Source: Candidatus Electrothrix scaldis (lineage in GTDB: Bacteria; Desulfobacterota; Desulfobulbia; Desulfobulbales; Desulfobulbaceae). From it: DNA of 64,000 nucleotides. Position numbers and translations under genes: made by a program. The notes below the pieces were generated by a model. That model made no database searches. It saw only the letters and a program-made list of their open reading frames with translations, and was not told where the DNA came from. Shown here piece by piece: positions 1 through 9,283 of the stretch (positions within the stretch are counted from its first letter, which is position 1; the number at the start of each line of letters is the position of its first letter). The stretch is from positions 4,163,826 through 4,227,825 of the forward strand of contig CP138355.1 of the NCBI GenBank assembly GCA_033584155.1. The letters run 5' to 3'.

Positions 1-40
1 GGGTGCTGCAATAATTTACATTGTTTCTTTGATCTTTCTG

Positions 41-1540
41 TTATGCTGCCATTTTGAAGAGCGGCAGTTGCGGTGACTTTTTAGCAGGTTCTTTTTTGCG
101 GGTTCCTGCCATTTTTAACAATAACAAAGAGATGCTGCTGAACGTACATCGAACTGTGATTGCGGACTGACCGCGAACCCGAACGGTTTCAAGACCGGTT
201 TGATGCTTTAACAGATTGAAAGGCCGTTCACAGTTCTTGCGAATATCATGCGCCTCCCGTATCTGCTCGACATGGTAAGGTATTCGCTGGAAAAAGCCTC
301 TGTCTAATGATATGCTTCGACATTGAGGGCAGCTTCCTTTAAGAAGGCATTCACCTGTATTTGCTGCGCATTTATACTCGTGATGATCTTCGTCAACGCC
401 CGCATACTCCATAGGAACAGAACATTCGTTATGGCAGAAAACCGTGCCATTGGCGGTATCAACATTGTCCGGTGTAGATACTGTGGAACAGGGTGGGGTT
501 GTCACGTATATACCTGTTTTGTCGTGCAATGATCCGTCATTGTCATGATAGGCAGTATCGGCGGTGACCAGTTTCACCTCAACGCCCATAGCCTGCGCCA
601 CATCAACCAAAAGCGAAAGAAAATGGCTGTCATGGTGATTTGCCGGTGCAAGCAGGGAGATAATCGGAAAACTATGACCGGTTTCAGTATCAATCGCGGT
701 TAACGTATGCAGACGATAGCCGACTACGTATACAGATTTGTCACGCTTGTTGCGTCGTTTTCCACAGTCGCTATCGAGATCACTGTAAATACGTATGTTT
801 TGGCCATTGATATTTAGTGAAGCCAAGGGGATTTTACATTCATTGGCCAGTTCGGTAGAGTCCACTCCGTGCAGAATATGGTCACCAAGCATCCCGGACT
901 GCAAAAAATGGTGCAAAATATACACCGTAATATTAATTTGTTGGACAAATGTAAGGGAATGACGGAATTTGCTGAGCTGAGTATGGTCAATAATTGCTTT
1001 TTCACGCAATGACAATCCGATAAAGGCGCGGTTCTGTTTGCGGTCAAGGCCGAGGTATTCTTTATCACAGAATTTTCGGTAGCTTATTTCTGGATACTTG
1101 ATCGTCTTGAGCAGTTCGGCACGAAACATGTTGTGAGGAAATAAGTCCCGCATAGCAGGACTATAGCCCTCATAAGCTAACAGGCGATTGATAATTTCGT
1201 TGTCAAGCAGCTGGTCGATAAACCGGAGTTCTTCATCTTTGATATATTTGGCGAAACGACTTTTTCCGCAAAGCTTCATGATATTGTTATTTTTTGATTC
1301 ATTGACAATATCAGCCATCTGGTCAAGGCTGATAATGCCTTTTGTCTGAACCTGTTGCTCCACGCCGAGCAGCTCATCCGACGAGGCTGAAATCTCCTGT
1401 TTAAAATCATACTCGCCTGCGACCTGCGCAAGAACTTTTCGAGAGATTTCTTTTTTGGTTTTTCGATTCAGACGGTTCCAATTGGGATAGTTTTTCTTGA
1501 GCTCTTTTTGTACGATACGTTTGATATTTTTATTATGCAT
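41..1540 (-). CDS. DDE transposase, IS1182/IS5-like
   Basis: Probable cut-and-paste transposase of an IS1182-type insertion sequence. The protein is about 500 residues, with a basic N-terminus, a central block with an acidic residue in DSTEL, a block YRLHTLTAIDTETG followed by PANHHDSHF, and VTADTAYHD. These look like the spaced acidic sites of an RNase H-fold DDE enzyme. A Cys-rich insertion (CSVP...CAANTGEC...CPQC) follows, as in many IS1182 transposases. I chose the ATG at 1540; the frame stays open upstream to a TTG at 1615. No clear Shine-Dalgarno is visible at either start. It is divergent from the next transposase, only about 0.1 kb away. I could not define terminal inverted repeats; the left end may lie outside the window. 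Family assignment is from motif recognition only. Confidence 0.7.
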   Translation of the reverse strand: MHNKNIKRIVQKELKKNYPNWNRLNRKTKKEISRKVLAQVAGEYDFKQEISASSDELLGVEQQVQTKGIISLDQMADIVNESKNNNIMKLCGKSRFAKYIKDEELRFIDQLLDNEIINRLLAYEGYSPAMRDLFPHNMFRAELLKTIKYPEISYRKFCDKEYLGLDRKQNRAFIGLSLREKAIIDHTQLSKFRHSLTFVQQINITVYILHHFLQSGMLGDHILHGVDSTELANECKIPLASLNINGQNIRIYSDLDSDCGKRRNKRDKSVYVVGYRLHTLTAIDTETGHSFPIISLLAPANHHDSHFLSLLVDVAQAMGVEVKLVTADTAYHDNDGSLHDKTGIYVTTPPCSTVSTPDNVDTANGTVFCHNECSVPMEYAGVDEDHHEYKCAANTGECLLKGSCPQCRSISLDRGFFQRIPYHVEQIREAHDIRKNCERPFNLLKHQTGLETVRVRGQSAITVRCTFSSISLLLLKMAGTRKKEPAKKSPQLPLFKMAA

Positions 1541-1656
1541 AACACTTGAAATGAGCAAGCGATTTAATATTATTGAATTTTTTTTTATTATACAGGCTTT
1601 TTTTAGCTTAAGCAACTGTTTTTGTGCAATATTGAGATGATCTTTTCAACACCCTT

Positions 1657-3063
1657 ATGAAGAAGAAAAAAAACACGACCTATCGAAAAAGTGACCTGAA
1701 AATTAATTATATTGACATAACTGACGACTGTTTGACCAGTCGGTCAGGTCTGTCTCTTTTTATAGCGTACCTGCATGGTATTTCATTATTCCCTATTATT
1801 GAGAGTTTGTTCGGCGATCTGAGAAAAAGCAAAAAAGGTGCATCGGCGGTTGAGATATTCAAGCAGATATTCTGTTTCATGATGGACGGAACCAGTCGAC
1901 ATCTGGTGTACTTTGACGATCTTAAGGCAGATAAGGGCTATGCCGCCTGTATAGAGACATCAGAGGATGACATGGCCTCCTCGCATACAATCAAGCGTTT
2001 TTTCGGCAATTTTTCTTTTGTTAAAGTGTTTGTTTTTCGACGTCTGCTGCAGAAACTGTTCATTTGGCGATTGAATATAACCAAGCCAGCCGTTGTTGAA
2101 CTCGGCATTGATACAATGGTTATGGAAAACGATGACGCAGAGTGTCGACATGGAGTAAAACCGACCTATAAAAAAAAGAAAGGATTCCAGCCGTTACAGA
2201 TGAACTGGGGAAGATTTTTTGTAGATGCGGTTTTTCGCGGTGGTGATAAGCACTCGAATCACGGTGACACTGTCCAAAAAATGATATTGCATATTGTGAA
2301 TCGCATCAGAAAGGAATATCGACATGATGTCCCGATTGTTATCCGAATGGACAGTGGTTTTTTCGACCAGAAGATTTTTGAATTTTGTGAGCAACTTGGT
2401 GTTGGTTATATCTGTGGTGGGAAGATGTATAAAGATATAAAAGAATTTGCAAGTGAGACAACCCGTTGGAGGCGTTTTGCCGCACCCGGTAAGAAAGATA
2501 TTTGGGAGTATGCGGAATTCGGCACTAAAAGGGGTAATTGGAAGCAATTTCGACGTGCTATATACTGTCGCCTGTGCAACCACGGGTCTCAGCTTCGGCT
2601 TCCAGGAACTGGTCCAGACACCGTGATCATTACAAATCTTGGGCGTGGCGGAACTATTGACGAACTTCTTGAAAAGGCGGGAGTTATGTCAGAATATGTA
2701 AGTGCCAACGCTATTGTTGCAGGGTATCATGTACGCGGTAGCGACGAGTTGGTTAACCGAGGTTTCAAGGATTTTGGCCATGAACAACTGCCGTTCACTC
2801 GATTCACTCCAAACGCTGCGTGGTATTACATGCTACTGGTCGGCTTTTTTCTTTTTGAATCATTCAAAGAGGATGCAGCTTCTCCCGTAGTTTCAATAAC
2901 AGCCTATGCATCAACAGTGCGCCGTCAACTGATAGATGTAGCGGGTAAAATTGTCAGGCACAGCGGTCAGGTTGTATTAAAAGTGGCCCGGTGTGCTTTT
3001 GAAGGGCTTCAATTAGCCGAAATGTTAAAAAGGTGTATTGAGCCCCCTGTGTTACAACACTAG
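1657..3063 (+). CDS. IS1380-family transposase
   Basis: Transposase of the IS1380 family, 468 residues, a normal full length. Recognisable blocks are an N-terminal region typical of the family (GLSLFIAYLHGI), the first catalytic segment ELGIDTMVMEN near residue 149, GRFFVDAVFRGGDKHSNHG near 185, and the second acidic segment VIRMDSGFFDQ near 228. The C-terminal HEQLPFTRFTPNAAWYYM block is also typical of IS1380 proteins. The frame is intact, so the element may be active. No convincing inverted repeats were found at either side; the transposase head-to-head with the IS1182-like gene suggests nested or adjacent insertion. Confidence 0.8.
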   Translation: MKKKKNTTYRKSDLKINYIDITDDCLTSRSGLSLFIAYLHGISLFPIIESLFGDLRKSKKGASAVEIFKQIFCFMMDGTSRHLVYFDDLKADKGYAACIETSEDDMASSHTIKRFFGNFSFVKVFVFRRLLQKLFIWRLNITKPAVVELGIDTMVMENDDAECRHGVKPTYKKKKGFQPLQMNWGRFFVDAVFRGGDKHSNHGDTVQKMILHIVNRIRKEYRHDVPIVIRMDSGFFDQKIFEFCEQLGVGYICGGKMYKDIKEFASETTRWRRFAAPGKKDIWEYAEFGTKRGNWKQFRRAIYCRLCNHGSQLRLPGTGPDTVIITNLGRGGTIDELLEKAGVMSEYVSANAIVAGYHVRGSDELVNRGFKDFGHEQLPFTRFTPNAAWYYMLLVGFFLFESFKEDAASPVVSITAYASTVRRQLIDVAGKIVRHSGQVVLKVARCAFEGLQLAEMLKRCIEPPVLQH

Positions 3064-3428
3064 GTGAGCATCTCTGGCAATTCTCAATTTGAATTCAGAC
3101 AGGATAAGTGCGCCCAATTTTCATGAAAACTGCGGAAATTGGCCCCAAAACGTAACGGATCTGAAGAAAAGCTATATTCAGAGGTGTTTTTGTTTTCCCC
3201 TGAGAACCAATTTTTAAAAAATTGAGCTTTTCTTACCGGAATTGCTTTACCCAGACCATGAATCGCTCAATTTAGGTAATAGCAACACATCCTCAAATAA
3301 CAAGAAGAAATAAAGAGCGAAATATTGGACATGCAACCTTAAAGAAAAAGCTTTCACCACCATTTGATTTGTCAAACGATACAAATCACTTACTCTGGAA
3401 GCAACCAAGTAAGAAGGAAATATCGCCA

Positions 3429-3926
3429 ATGAAAGCCGAAGAACGGTTTAATTACAGGATTATTAAGCTGGCATATGCCTGCCCTCTCTGCATGCAAAAT
3501 CCCCACTGCCCACTTAAGGAGGTCAGAAAGAAACAATTCAACGATAAGGTCGCATGGTTCAACAGCCTATCCTTGTCAACCAAGCAGACGATATATGACT
3601 ACCATGTACAGTGTTACCAGAAACACACAGAAACAGACCAAGAAACCTGCCCAATAGCATCTCCTGAAAACGCTTATAGCAACAAAGAAGAACGCCTTGT
3701 TGCCGAAAAAAAAAACACCATATTGACACCACACTCCAGTAAATTCCTTCCTTTTTTAAGAGGAAAGACAAAAAAACTCTGTAAAGTGCAGGAATACATG
3801 TTTGGGGCAATTCTCTGTGGGGAATCTCATACAAAGGGAAGGTGCAGCCATCAATACGTCATTGGCGGAAATACCTTCTGCAGCTCCCCGGCACGAAAAG
3901 AAATCTATGCAAAATATCATTTATAA
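3429..3926 (+). CDS. Hypothetical Cys-rich protein
   Basis: Not recognised. An open frame begins at a TTG at 3369, but the ATG at 3429 follows an AGGA about 12 bases upstream and gives a 165-residue protein, so I prefer it. The N-terminal part has a CPLCMQNPHCPLKEV motif, which could bind a metal, and the C-terminal part has further Cys and His residues (CGESHTKGRCSH, then FCS). The middle is basic and low in hydrophobic segments, with no signal peptide or membrane helix. It stands alone between the IS pair and the fbp terminator. Composition is AT-richer than fbp and pepA next to it, which suggests acquired DNA. It could be an orphan accessory gene. Confidence 0.45.
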   Translation: MKAEERFNYRIIKLAYACPLCMQNPHCPLKEVRKKQFNDKVAWFNSLSLSTKQTIYDYHVQCYQKHTETDQETCPIASPENAYSNKEERLVAEKKNTILTPHSSKFLPFLRGKTKKLCKVQEYMFGAILCGESHTKGRCSHQYVIGGNTFCSSPARKEIYAKYHL

Positions 3927-3970
3927 AGGCCCGACAGATATATCGTAGAAAAATCGTAGAAAGCACAAAA

Positions 3971-4006
3971 AAAGGGCTGCTCCGCAAACCGCAGGAGCAG
4001 CCCTTT
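3971..4006 (-). terminator. Rho-independent terminator of fbp
   Basis: Perfect 13-bp stem AAAGGGCTGCTCC / GGAGCAGCCCTTT with a 10-base loop. On the minus strand the stem is followed by a run of seven T, so it terminates leftward transcription from fbp; the T residues on the plus side are few. Confidence 0.85.
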
Positions 4007-4041
4007 CTAGCACAAAGAAAAGCTAAAAGCTACGCAGCCAA

Positions 4042-5061
4042 TCACCCCTTCTTAAAATACTCTTCCGCCATAGCCACCTCATCATGGGACCCGATAATAA
4101 GGGCCACCCGCTGATGCAGATCCTTGGGCTCAATATCCATAATCCGGCGTCCGTCATCGGTAATCGCCAGACCTCCGGCCTCTTCCGCAATCATTGCCAA
4201 CGGAGCAGCCTCGTAGAGCAGGCGCAATTTACCATCGGGTTTGTCGGTGCTCTTCTTGTCCCTGGGATAGAGGAACACACCACCTTTAATTAAATTACGA
4301 TGAAAATCTGCCACTAAGGAACCGATATAGCGCAGACTATAGGAGCACTCGCCCTTTTCATCCATGTCTTTCAATTTATCAACGTATTCACGGGCCTCAT
4401 CATACCAATAGCGTGAGTACGCCTCGTTGATGCTGTAATATTTTGCCTGTTTAGGGATAGTGATATCAGGATGGGAGAGAAAAAACTCGCCCACGCTGGG
4501 ATCCAGGGTAAAACCATGCACCCCGTCACCATGCCCGGTGGTGTAAACCAGCACCGTGCTGGAACCATAGATAATATAACCGGCAGCCACCTGCTCACTA
4601 CCAGCTTGCAGCAGGTCCGACATATCGCCCTGCTTGCCCTTGCTTTTCCGGCGATGGACAGAAAAAATCGTCCCGATACTGACATTGACATCAATATTGG
4701 AGGAGCCGTCCAGGGGATCAAAGGCCAGGGTGTACTTTCCTTCATAGCCGTCCAGGACCGGAATCACGTCTTCATCCTCTTCCGAACCCATAATGCAGAT
4801 ATAACCGCATTGTTCCATCCTGCGCTTGATGGTGCGATTAGCAAAATCATCCAGTTTCTGGACATCCTCGCCCTGCACATTGGTTTTGCCCGATTGCCCC
4901 AGAATCCCGGCAAGACCGGCCATATTTACCTCAGCGCTGATAATCTTTGCCGCTACAATAAGTTCATTGAGCAGACCAGTGAGCTCGCCGGTGGCTTCCG
5001 GATGCATCCGCTGGCTGTCCATGATCTGTCTGCTGACTGTAATACCTTTTCTTTTCGGCAT
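4042..5061 (-). CDS. fbp: Fructose-1,6-bisphosphatase class I
   Basis: Hydrolyses fructose 1,6-bisphosphate to fructose 6-phosphate in gluconeogenesis; cytosolic and Mg-dependent. The 339-residue length matches class I enzymes. Metal-binding motifs are visible: GSEEDED near residue 94 and DPLDGSSNIDVNVSIGT near residue 116. The AMP/substrate region with SLRYIGSLVADFHRNLIKGG and a C-terminal EAAPLAMIAEEAGG also fit. The ATG follows GGAGA six bases upstream. It lies downstream of pepA on the same strand with a 117-base gap that holds a dispersed hairpin repeat, so it may be co-transcribed or have its own promoter. The transcript ends at the hairpin at 3971-4006. Confidence 0.95.
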   Translation of the reverse strand: MPKRKGITVSRQIMDSQRMHPEATGELTGLLNELIVAAKIISAEVNMAGLAGILGQSGKTNVQGEDVQKLDDFANRTIKRRMEQCGYICIMGSEEDEDVIPVLDGYEGKYTLAFDPLDGSSNIDVNVSIGTIFSVHRRKSKGKQGDMSDLLQAGSEQVAAGYIIYGSSTVLVYTTGHGDGVHGFTLDPSVGEFFLSHPDITIPKQAKYYSINEAYSRYWYDEAREYVDKLKDMDEKGECSYSLRYIGSLVADFHRNLIKGGVFLYPRDKKSTDKPDGKLRLLYEAAPLAMIAEEAGGLAITDDGRRIMDIEPKDLHQRVALIIGSHDEVAMAEEYFKKG

Positions 5062-5144
5062 ATTTTTCTCCGTTACTGAATCTCAGTCTGTTATCGTTGT
5101 TCTTTTTGTCCCTACCGCACCCTGCTCTTCCTTGCGATGAAACC

Positions 5145-5166
5145 GGGCAGACACACAGGTCTGCCC
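5145..5166. repeat. Dispersed GGGCAGAC hairpin repeat
   Basis: GGGCAGAC / GTCTGCCC palindrome with a 6-base loop in the pepA-fbp gap. The same sequence with one base changed recurs at 38340-38361, and related units occur near 38309 and 54012. It is a short dispersed intergenic palindrome family. Confidence 0.6.
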
Positions 5167-5178
5167 CCTACAGGCCGC

Positions 5179-6714
5179 TCACCCCTCCTTCTTTTTCCCC
5201 TGCCAATGGCGAACCAGATCCACCAGGGTACGAACCGCTATCCCGGAAGGCCCCTTGGGTATGTAACTCTTCTCGGTAAAATTCCAGGCCGTCCCGGCGA
5301 TATCCAGGTGGGCCCAAGGTGTATCCCCGACAAATTCCTGAAGGTAGGCCGCAGCGGTAATGGTGCCCCCTCCCCGGCCACCAGTGTTCTTAATATCAGC
5401 CACCTGGGATTTGATCTGCTCTGAATACTCAGGTCCCAAGGGTAGGCGCCAAAGAGGCTCCCCAGCCCGATCTCCGGCCGTCAGGATCTGCTCAGACAAG
5501 GTGTCATCGGTGGACAGCAGACCAGTACGGTGATTGCCAAGACCAATAATAACAGCCCCGGTCAGAGTTGCCAGGTCAATAACCGCATCAGGGCTATAGG
5601 TTGCAATGCCGTAGGCCAAGGCATCAGCAAGGATCAGGCGCCCCTCGGCATCGGTATTGATAATCTCCGAGGTTTTGCCACCGTAATGGGTGATAATATC
5701 ACCGGGCTTCAGAGCGGTGGAAGCTGGCAGGTTCTCTGTGGAAGGAACCAAGGCCACCACATTAATCCCCTTAGGGCGCTCCTGAGCAATGGCCTGCATA
5801 GCGCAGATAACCGCAGCACCACCGCACATATCGTACTTCATATCCTCCATGCCCAGGCCCGGCTTCAGGCTGATACCACCGGAATCAAAGGTCAGCCCCT
5901 TTCCTACCAGCATCAGGGTCGGATCTGTTTTCTTTCCTCCCTCGTATTTCAGAATAACCAACTTGGGTGGCAAGGCAGAGCCCTGATTCACGCCTAGGAT
6001 ACCGCCCATACCCAGTTTTTCCATAGCATCTTTTTCAATGACCTCACAAAAGAGCTTATGCTTCCGTGCCAGCTTCTGAGCAAATTCTGCAAATTTCACT
6101 GGAGGCCAGCCATTGCCCGGCTCATTGGCCATATCCCTGGCCCGACAGGCCGCATCGGCTGCCTTCTTCCCCAGGTCCATTCCCTTCTGGGCAGCCTTGG
6201 AATTGAGCGCGCCAACCTGAAGGGAAAAGGCTTCAATCTCAGTCAACTCATCCTGTCCTTCTTTCTTGCTCTTATACTTATCAAAACGGTAGCTCCCCAG
6301 AATAAGCCCCTCGGTCAGGCATTCAGCAACCTCTTGATCATCTAAACCAGTTTTCTCTGGCAGGACAGCCATCATGCTCTTGATCTTACGGCCTGTTACC
6401 TGCTTCACAGCTGTCCCGGCTGCCAGCCTGATCTGCTCACGCAGAATATTTTTATCGGGCACGTCGGCGAGTTTCCCCAGGCCGACAGCCAAGACCCGGT
6501 AAGCAGCCGGGTGTTTTGCTGTTACAGAGGGATAAAACAAAAAGGTCTGCCCCTTCTTTCCGGTAAAATCACCGCTCTTCCAGGCGAGCTTCAACTCCCT
6601 ACGCACGGCCTTGGACGAACAAGGAACCGCTTTCTCCCCGGTTTCCTGAATAAAATAGACCAGCAGATCCCCGCTGAACAGCTCTGGTTCCTTTTGATTC
6701 AACTCAAATATCAT
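5179..6714 (-). CDS. pepA: Leucyl aminopeptidase (M17)
   Basis: Cytosolic dizinc/dimanganese exopeptidase that removes N-terminal residues from peptides; PepA homologues can also bind DNA. The protein is 511 residues. The N-terminal macrodomain-like part occupies about the first 170 residues. The catalytic domain shows VGKGLTFDSGGISLKP near residue 269 and the signature NTDAEGRLILADAL near 352, holding the metal ligands and catalytic Arg. A third conserved block is AHLDIAGTAW near 467. The ATG has AAGGAA about eight bases upstream. It sits upstream of fbp and downstream of the nap operon terminator. Confidence 0.95.
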   Translation of the reverse strand: MIFELNQKEPELFSGDLLVYFIQETGEKAVPCSSKAVRRELKLAWKSGDFTGKKGQTFLFYPSVTAKHPAAYRVLAVGLGKLADVPDKNILREQIRLAAGTAVKQVTGRKIKSMMAVLPEKTGLDDQEVAECLTEGLILGSYRFDKYKSKKEGQDELTEIEAFSLQVGALNSKAAQKGMDLGKKAADAACRARDMANEPGNGWPPVKFAEFAQKLARKHKLFCEVIEKDAMEKLGMGGILGVNQGSALPPKLVILKYEGGKKTDPTLMLVGKGLTFDSGGISLKPGLGMEDMKYDMCGGAAVICAMQAIAQERPKGINVVALVPSTENLPASTALKPGDIITHYGGKTSEIINTDAEGRLILADALAYGIATYSPDAVIDLATLTGAVIIGLGNHRTGLLSTDDTLSEQILTAGDRAGEPLWRLPLGPEYSEQIKSQVADIKNTGGRGGGTITAAAYLQEFVGDTPWAHLDIAGTAWNFTEKSYIPKGPSGIAVRTLVDLVRHWQGKKKEG

Positions 6715-6857
6715 ATATATTCCTTTTTTCCTGGTAGTCCTGCAACGATGTGATGGTTCGGATCAGTGCCGGGCGCATTGCATCAGTTTCCGAAACGGCT
6801 GAATTCAAGTGAGGACAGCATCTCCTCACTTGATATTCATCGCACGTTAAACGCAAA

Positions 6858-6890
6858 AAAAGGCCGCTCCGTCATACTGGAACGGCCTTT
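6858..6890 (-). terminator. Terminator of the nap operon
   Basis: Stem AAAGGCCG..TCC / GGA..CGGCCTTT with a short loop. On the minus strand it is followed by seven T. It lies 200 bases past the napB stop. The stretch 6715-7088 holds nothing else I can support. Confidence 0.75.
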
Positions 6891-7088
6891 ATGAATTTTG
6901 AGACCGATAAACGCGTCCGTTCCACGTAACGAATTGGAGTAAATACCACTTTAATTTTCATAAGCGGACGATACCCGAAGCGGACAGGATGTCAACCTGT
7001 TATTGTTACTTTCCGTGTAATTATTACATCCTCATTTTCCACCTGATTTCCGGCTCAACAGGTCAATCGGCAGGATGCACCCGAAACC

Positions 7089-7505
7089 TCATTTCCCCTC
7101 AAAGGTATTTTCCACCAAGGGCTTGGCATCAACCTGCCCCACATGACATTGGGTGCAAAAGTACCAACGCCGGGAAATCTCCTCCCCTTTCTTGCCGTCC
7201 CTATCTGTATAATGGGTTTCAAATGGTTTCGGAGCACCCGAGGCCTCCAAACCATGACAGCCCAAACAGGGGTTCACATCATATGTAATCTTCATCCCAG
7301 TTATATCATGGGCAATAAGCGGGGGTTGGTGCGCCGAGGTCCGAGGAACAGTGGTTCCGGGCGGCTGCCAATCCATGTCCACAGCAGGGATTGACCCGGC
7401 AGGAATATCCGCGCTCCCGCGCAACGATTCAACATCTTCACTGTTGACAACGGATACAAAAAAAACAAAACTCAAAAGATACAGAGGAAATACGATCCAT
7501 TTCAT
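7089..7505 (-). CDS. napB: Periplasmic nitrate reductase diheme cytochrome NapB
   Basis: Small electron-transfer subunit that passes electrons to NapA in the periplasm. A signal peptide is visible (hydrophobic core FPLYLLSFVFFVSVV). Two c-type heme motifs, CLGCH and CTQCH, about 40 residues apart, match the NapB pattern, and the His-containing segments around HQPPLIAHDI probably supply distal heme ligands. I chose the ATG at 7505 because GGAGA lies six bases upstream; an ATG at 7517 overlaps the napH stop. It is the last gene of napFDAGHB. Confidence 0.9.
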   Translation of the reverse strand: MKWIVFPLYLLSFVFFVSVVNSEDVESLRGSADIPAGSIPAVDMDWQPPGTTVPRTSAHQPPLIAHDITGMKITYDVNPCLGCHGLEASGAPKPFETHYTDRDGKKGEEISRRWYFCTQCHVGQVDAKPLVENTFEGK

Positions 7506-7516
7506 AGCATTCTCCA

Positions 7517-8374
7517 TCAAGTTCGTCGAGAAAAACGAAAAACATTATGCGGACAGATATCAATACACCGTCCACAGTTCAGACAGTTTTTATCAAGAAT
7601 GAGTGGTGAGCTCTCTGGGGCACCTTTCAACGCCGGTCGAATGACTTGGGATTCAGGACAAACAGCAAAACAGTCCAGGCAATCGGTACATCGTTCCCGG
7701 CCATCGGCCTTGACCCGAAGGACAGCAACCGAGGTCAGCAGGCTGTACATGGCACCCATCGGGCAAAGATGTCCGCACCAACCACGTCGCAACAGAAAGG
7801 CATCAAAAACAAAAATGGCCAGGATCAAAATCCATCCTATGCCCATGCCGAACAGTATTCCCCGCTGCAACATGGTCACCGGGTTGAGCCATTCGTAGAC
7901 TATGGTTCCACTGCCAAGGGACAAAAGCAGGATCGCCGCCATGAACCAGTACCGGATGTTTTTATTCAAATGCAGCCCTTGGTTTATCCCCGATTTCCTC
8001 CCCAATACCCTGTTCAGCCAGGCCGCCGCATCAGTCACTACGTTGACAGGACAAACCCAGGCACAAAATACCCCGCCGCCAAGCAGGACATACATGACAA
8101 CCACAACCAAGACACCGACCACAGCACTTGAAGCCAGAGGGTGACCGGCTGCCAGAGATTGGAGCATAATCAGCGGATCTGTCATGGGGAGAAATCCCAA
8201 AATCTCACTGGCAGACAAGGTTCCTCTGATAATCCAAATCCCGCACAAAGGCCCTGCCAGAAAAAGCGCCAGGATACCCACCTGTGAAACACGACGCAGC
8301 AGCAGCCATTTATGCGACTGTATCCACCCTTTTTTTTTCGCCGCCTCCTGTCCCGGTTTTCTTTTTGCGATCAT
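7517..8374 (-). CDS. napH: Quinol dehydrogenase membrane subunit NapH
   Basis: Polytopic inner-membrane protein that with NapG oxidises quinol for periplasmic nitrate reduction. Four or five hydrophobic helices are visible. Two CxxxCP motifs near membrane ends ([11 protein letters not shown] and [10 protein letters not shown]) are characteristic of NapH. The C-terminus has two ferredoxin-type [4Fe-4S] motifs, [13 protein letters not shown] and [13 protein letters not shown]. The start overlaps the napG stop by four bases (ATGA), indicating translational coupling. The operon has no napC, so NapGH is the likely quinol-to-NapB route. Confidence 0.92.
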   Translation of the reverse strand: MIAKRKPGQEAAKKKGWIQSHKWLLLRRVSQVGILALFLAGPLCGIWIIRGTLSASEILGFLPMTDPLIMLQSLAAGHPLASSAVVGVLVVVVMYVLLGGGVFCAWVCPVNVVTDAAAWLNRVLGRKSGINQGLHLNKNIRYWFMAAILLLSLGSGTIVYEWLNPVTMLQRGILFGMGIGWILILAIFVFDAFLLRRGWCGHLCPMGAMYSLLTSVAVLRVKADGRERCTDCLDCFAVCPESQVIRPALKGAPESSPLILDKNCLNCGRCIDICPHNVFRFSRRT

Positions 8375-9249
8375 GGCTCTTCCTCCGGCATCCGCACAGG
8401 TAATTGCAGGGCCTCAGGGATGAGAGACTTGCCAGCCTTTTCTTTTTCCTGCCATCCCAAGCGATAATGATGCCCCAGCTCACCTCGTGCCTGGGCAAGG
8501 GGCAACACCTTAATCGCAGGATGTTCCAAAATACAGGAGCGCTCGCATTTGCCGCAGCCGGTACAATACTCCGAATGCACCGTAGGAATAAACCGGGCGT
8601 GCATACCGGTTCGCTGGTTCGCCACCATATCCAGGGTCAGGGCCTGATCCAGCACAGGGCAATTCCGATAACAGACATCACAACGCAGCCCCTGAAAACC
8701 GATGCAGTTTTCGTTATCAACAAGCACAGCCAGCCCCATTCGTGCCTCGTAGATAGAAGGCGCCTTCTTTTCCTCATCCAGAAGATTTCGCTTACTCAAG
8801 GCCCCGGAAGGACAGGCCTGCACGCAAGGCATATCCTCGCATAAACGGCAAGGGCTGGTTCGGGGAATAAAATATGGAGTCCCCACCGGGACATCATGGC
8901 CTGCTTCGGCCAAGCGCAGGACCGGTTCCAGTTGTACTGATTCGTTAGGATTAATCTCAGCCGGTTGATCAGGCCCCTGCGCCTCCACCCTGCTATTGCG
9001 CAGAAGATTGGCATGACAGGCCCGGACACATTGCCCGCAGCGCAGGCAGGCTGCCTGGAATTGCTTCTCCGGCAGAGCCCCTGGCGGTCGTATCGCTCGG
9101 GCAGGCACAGCCTGAGCAGAGCGTTGATATGCTCCCAGCCCGACCGCCAGCACAAAGGCCCCGGCGGCAGCCGACAAAGCATCCCTGAGAAAACGACGAC
9201 GTCTCTCCTCCTCCCTGTTATGATGCTGTCTTGTTTCTTTTTCATCCAT
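8371..9249 (-). CDS. napG: Ferredoxin-type protein NapG
   Basis: Periplasmic iron-sulfur protein partner of NapH in quinol oxidation. It starts with a twin-arginine signal ([17 protein letters not shown]) around residues 17-33, so it is probably exported folded. Four [4Fe-4S] motifs are seen: [35 protein letters not shown] and [11 protein letters not shown]. This is the family's usual set and length (292 residues). GAGGAGG lies six to ten bases before the ATG. It is followed by napH with a 4-base overlap and preceded by napA with a 34-base gap. Confidence 0.92.
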   Translation of the reverse strand: MDEKETRQHHNREEERRRRFLRDALSAAAGAFVLAVGLGAYQRSAQAVPARAIRPPGALPEKQFQAACLRCGQCVRACHANLLRNSRVEAQGPDQPAEINPNESVQLEPVLRLAEAGHDVPVGTPYFIPRTSPCRLCEDMPCVQACPSGALSKRNLLDEEKKAPSIYEARMGLAVLVDNENCIGFQGLRCDVCYRNCPVLDQALTLDMVANQRTGMHARFIPTVHSEYCTGCGKCERSCILEHPAIKVLPLAQARGELGHHYRLGWQEKEKAGKSLIPEALQLPVRMPEEEP

Positions 9250-9283
9250 TCCAGCCTCCTCAAACCTTGATGAAGGTCTTCTT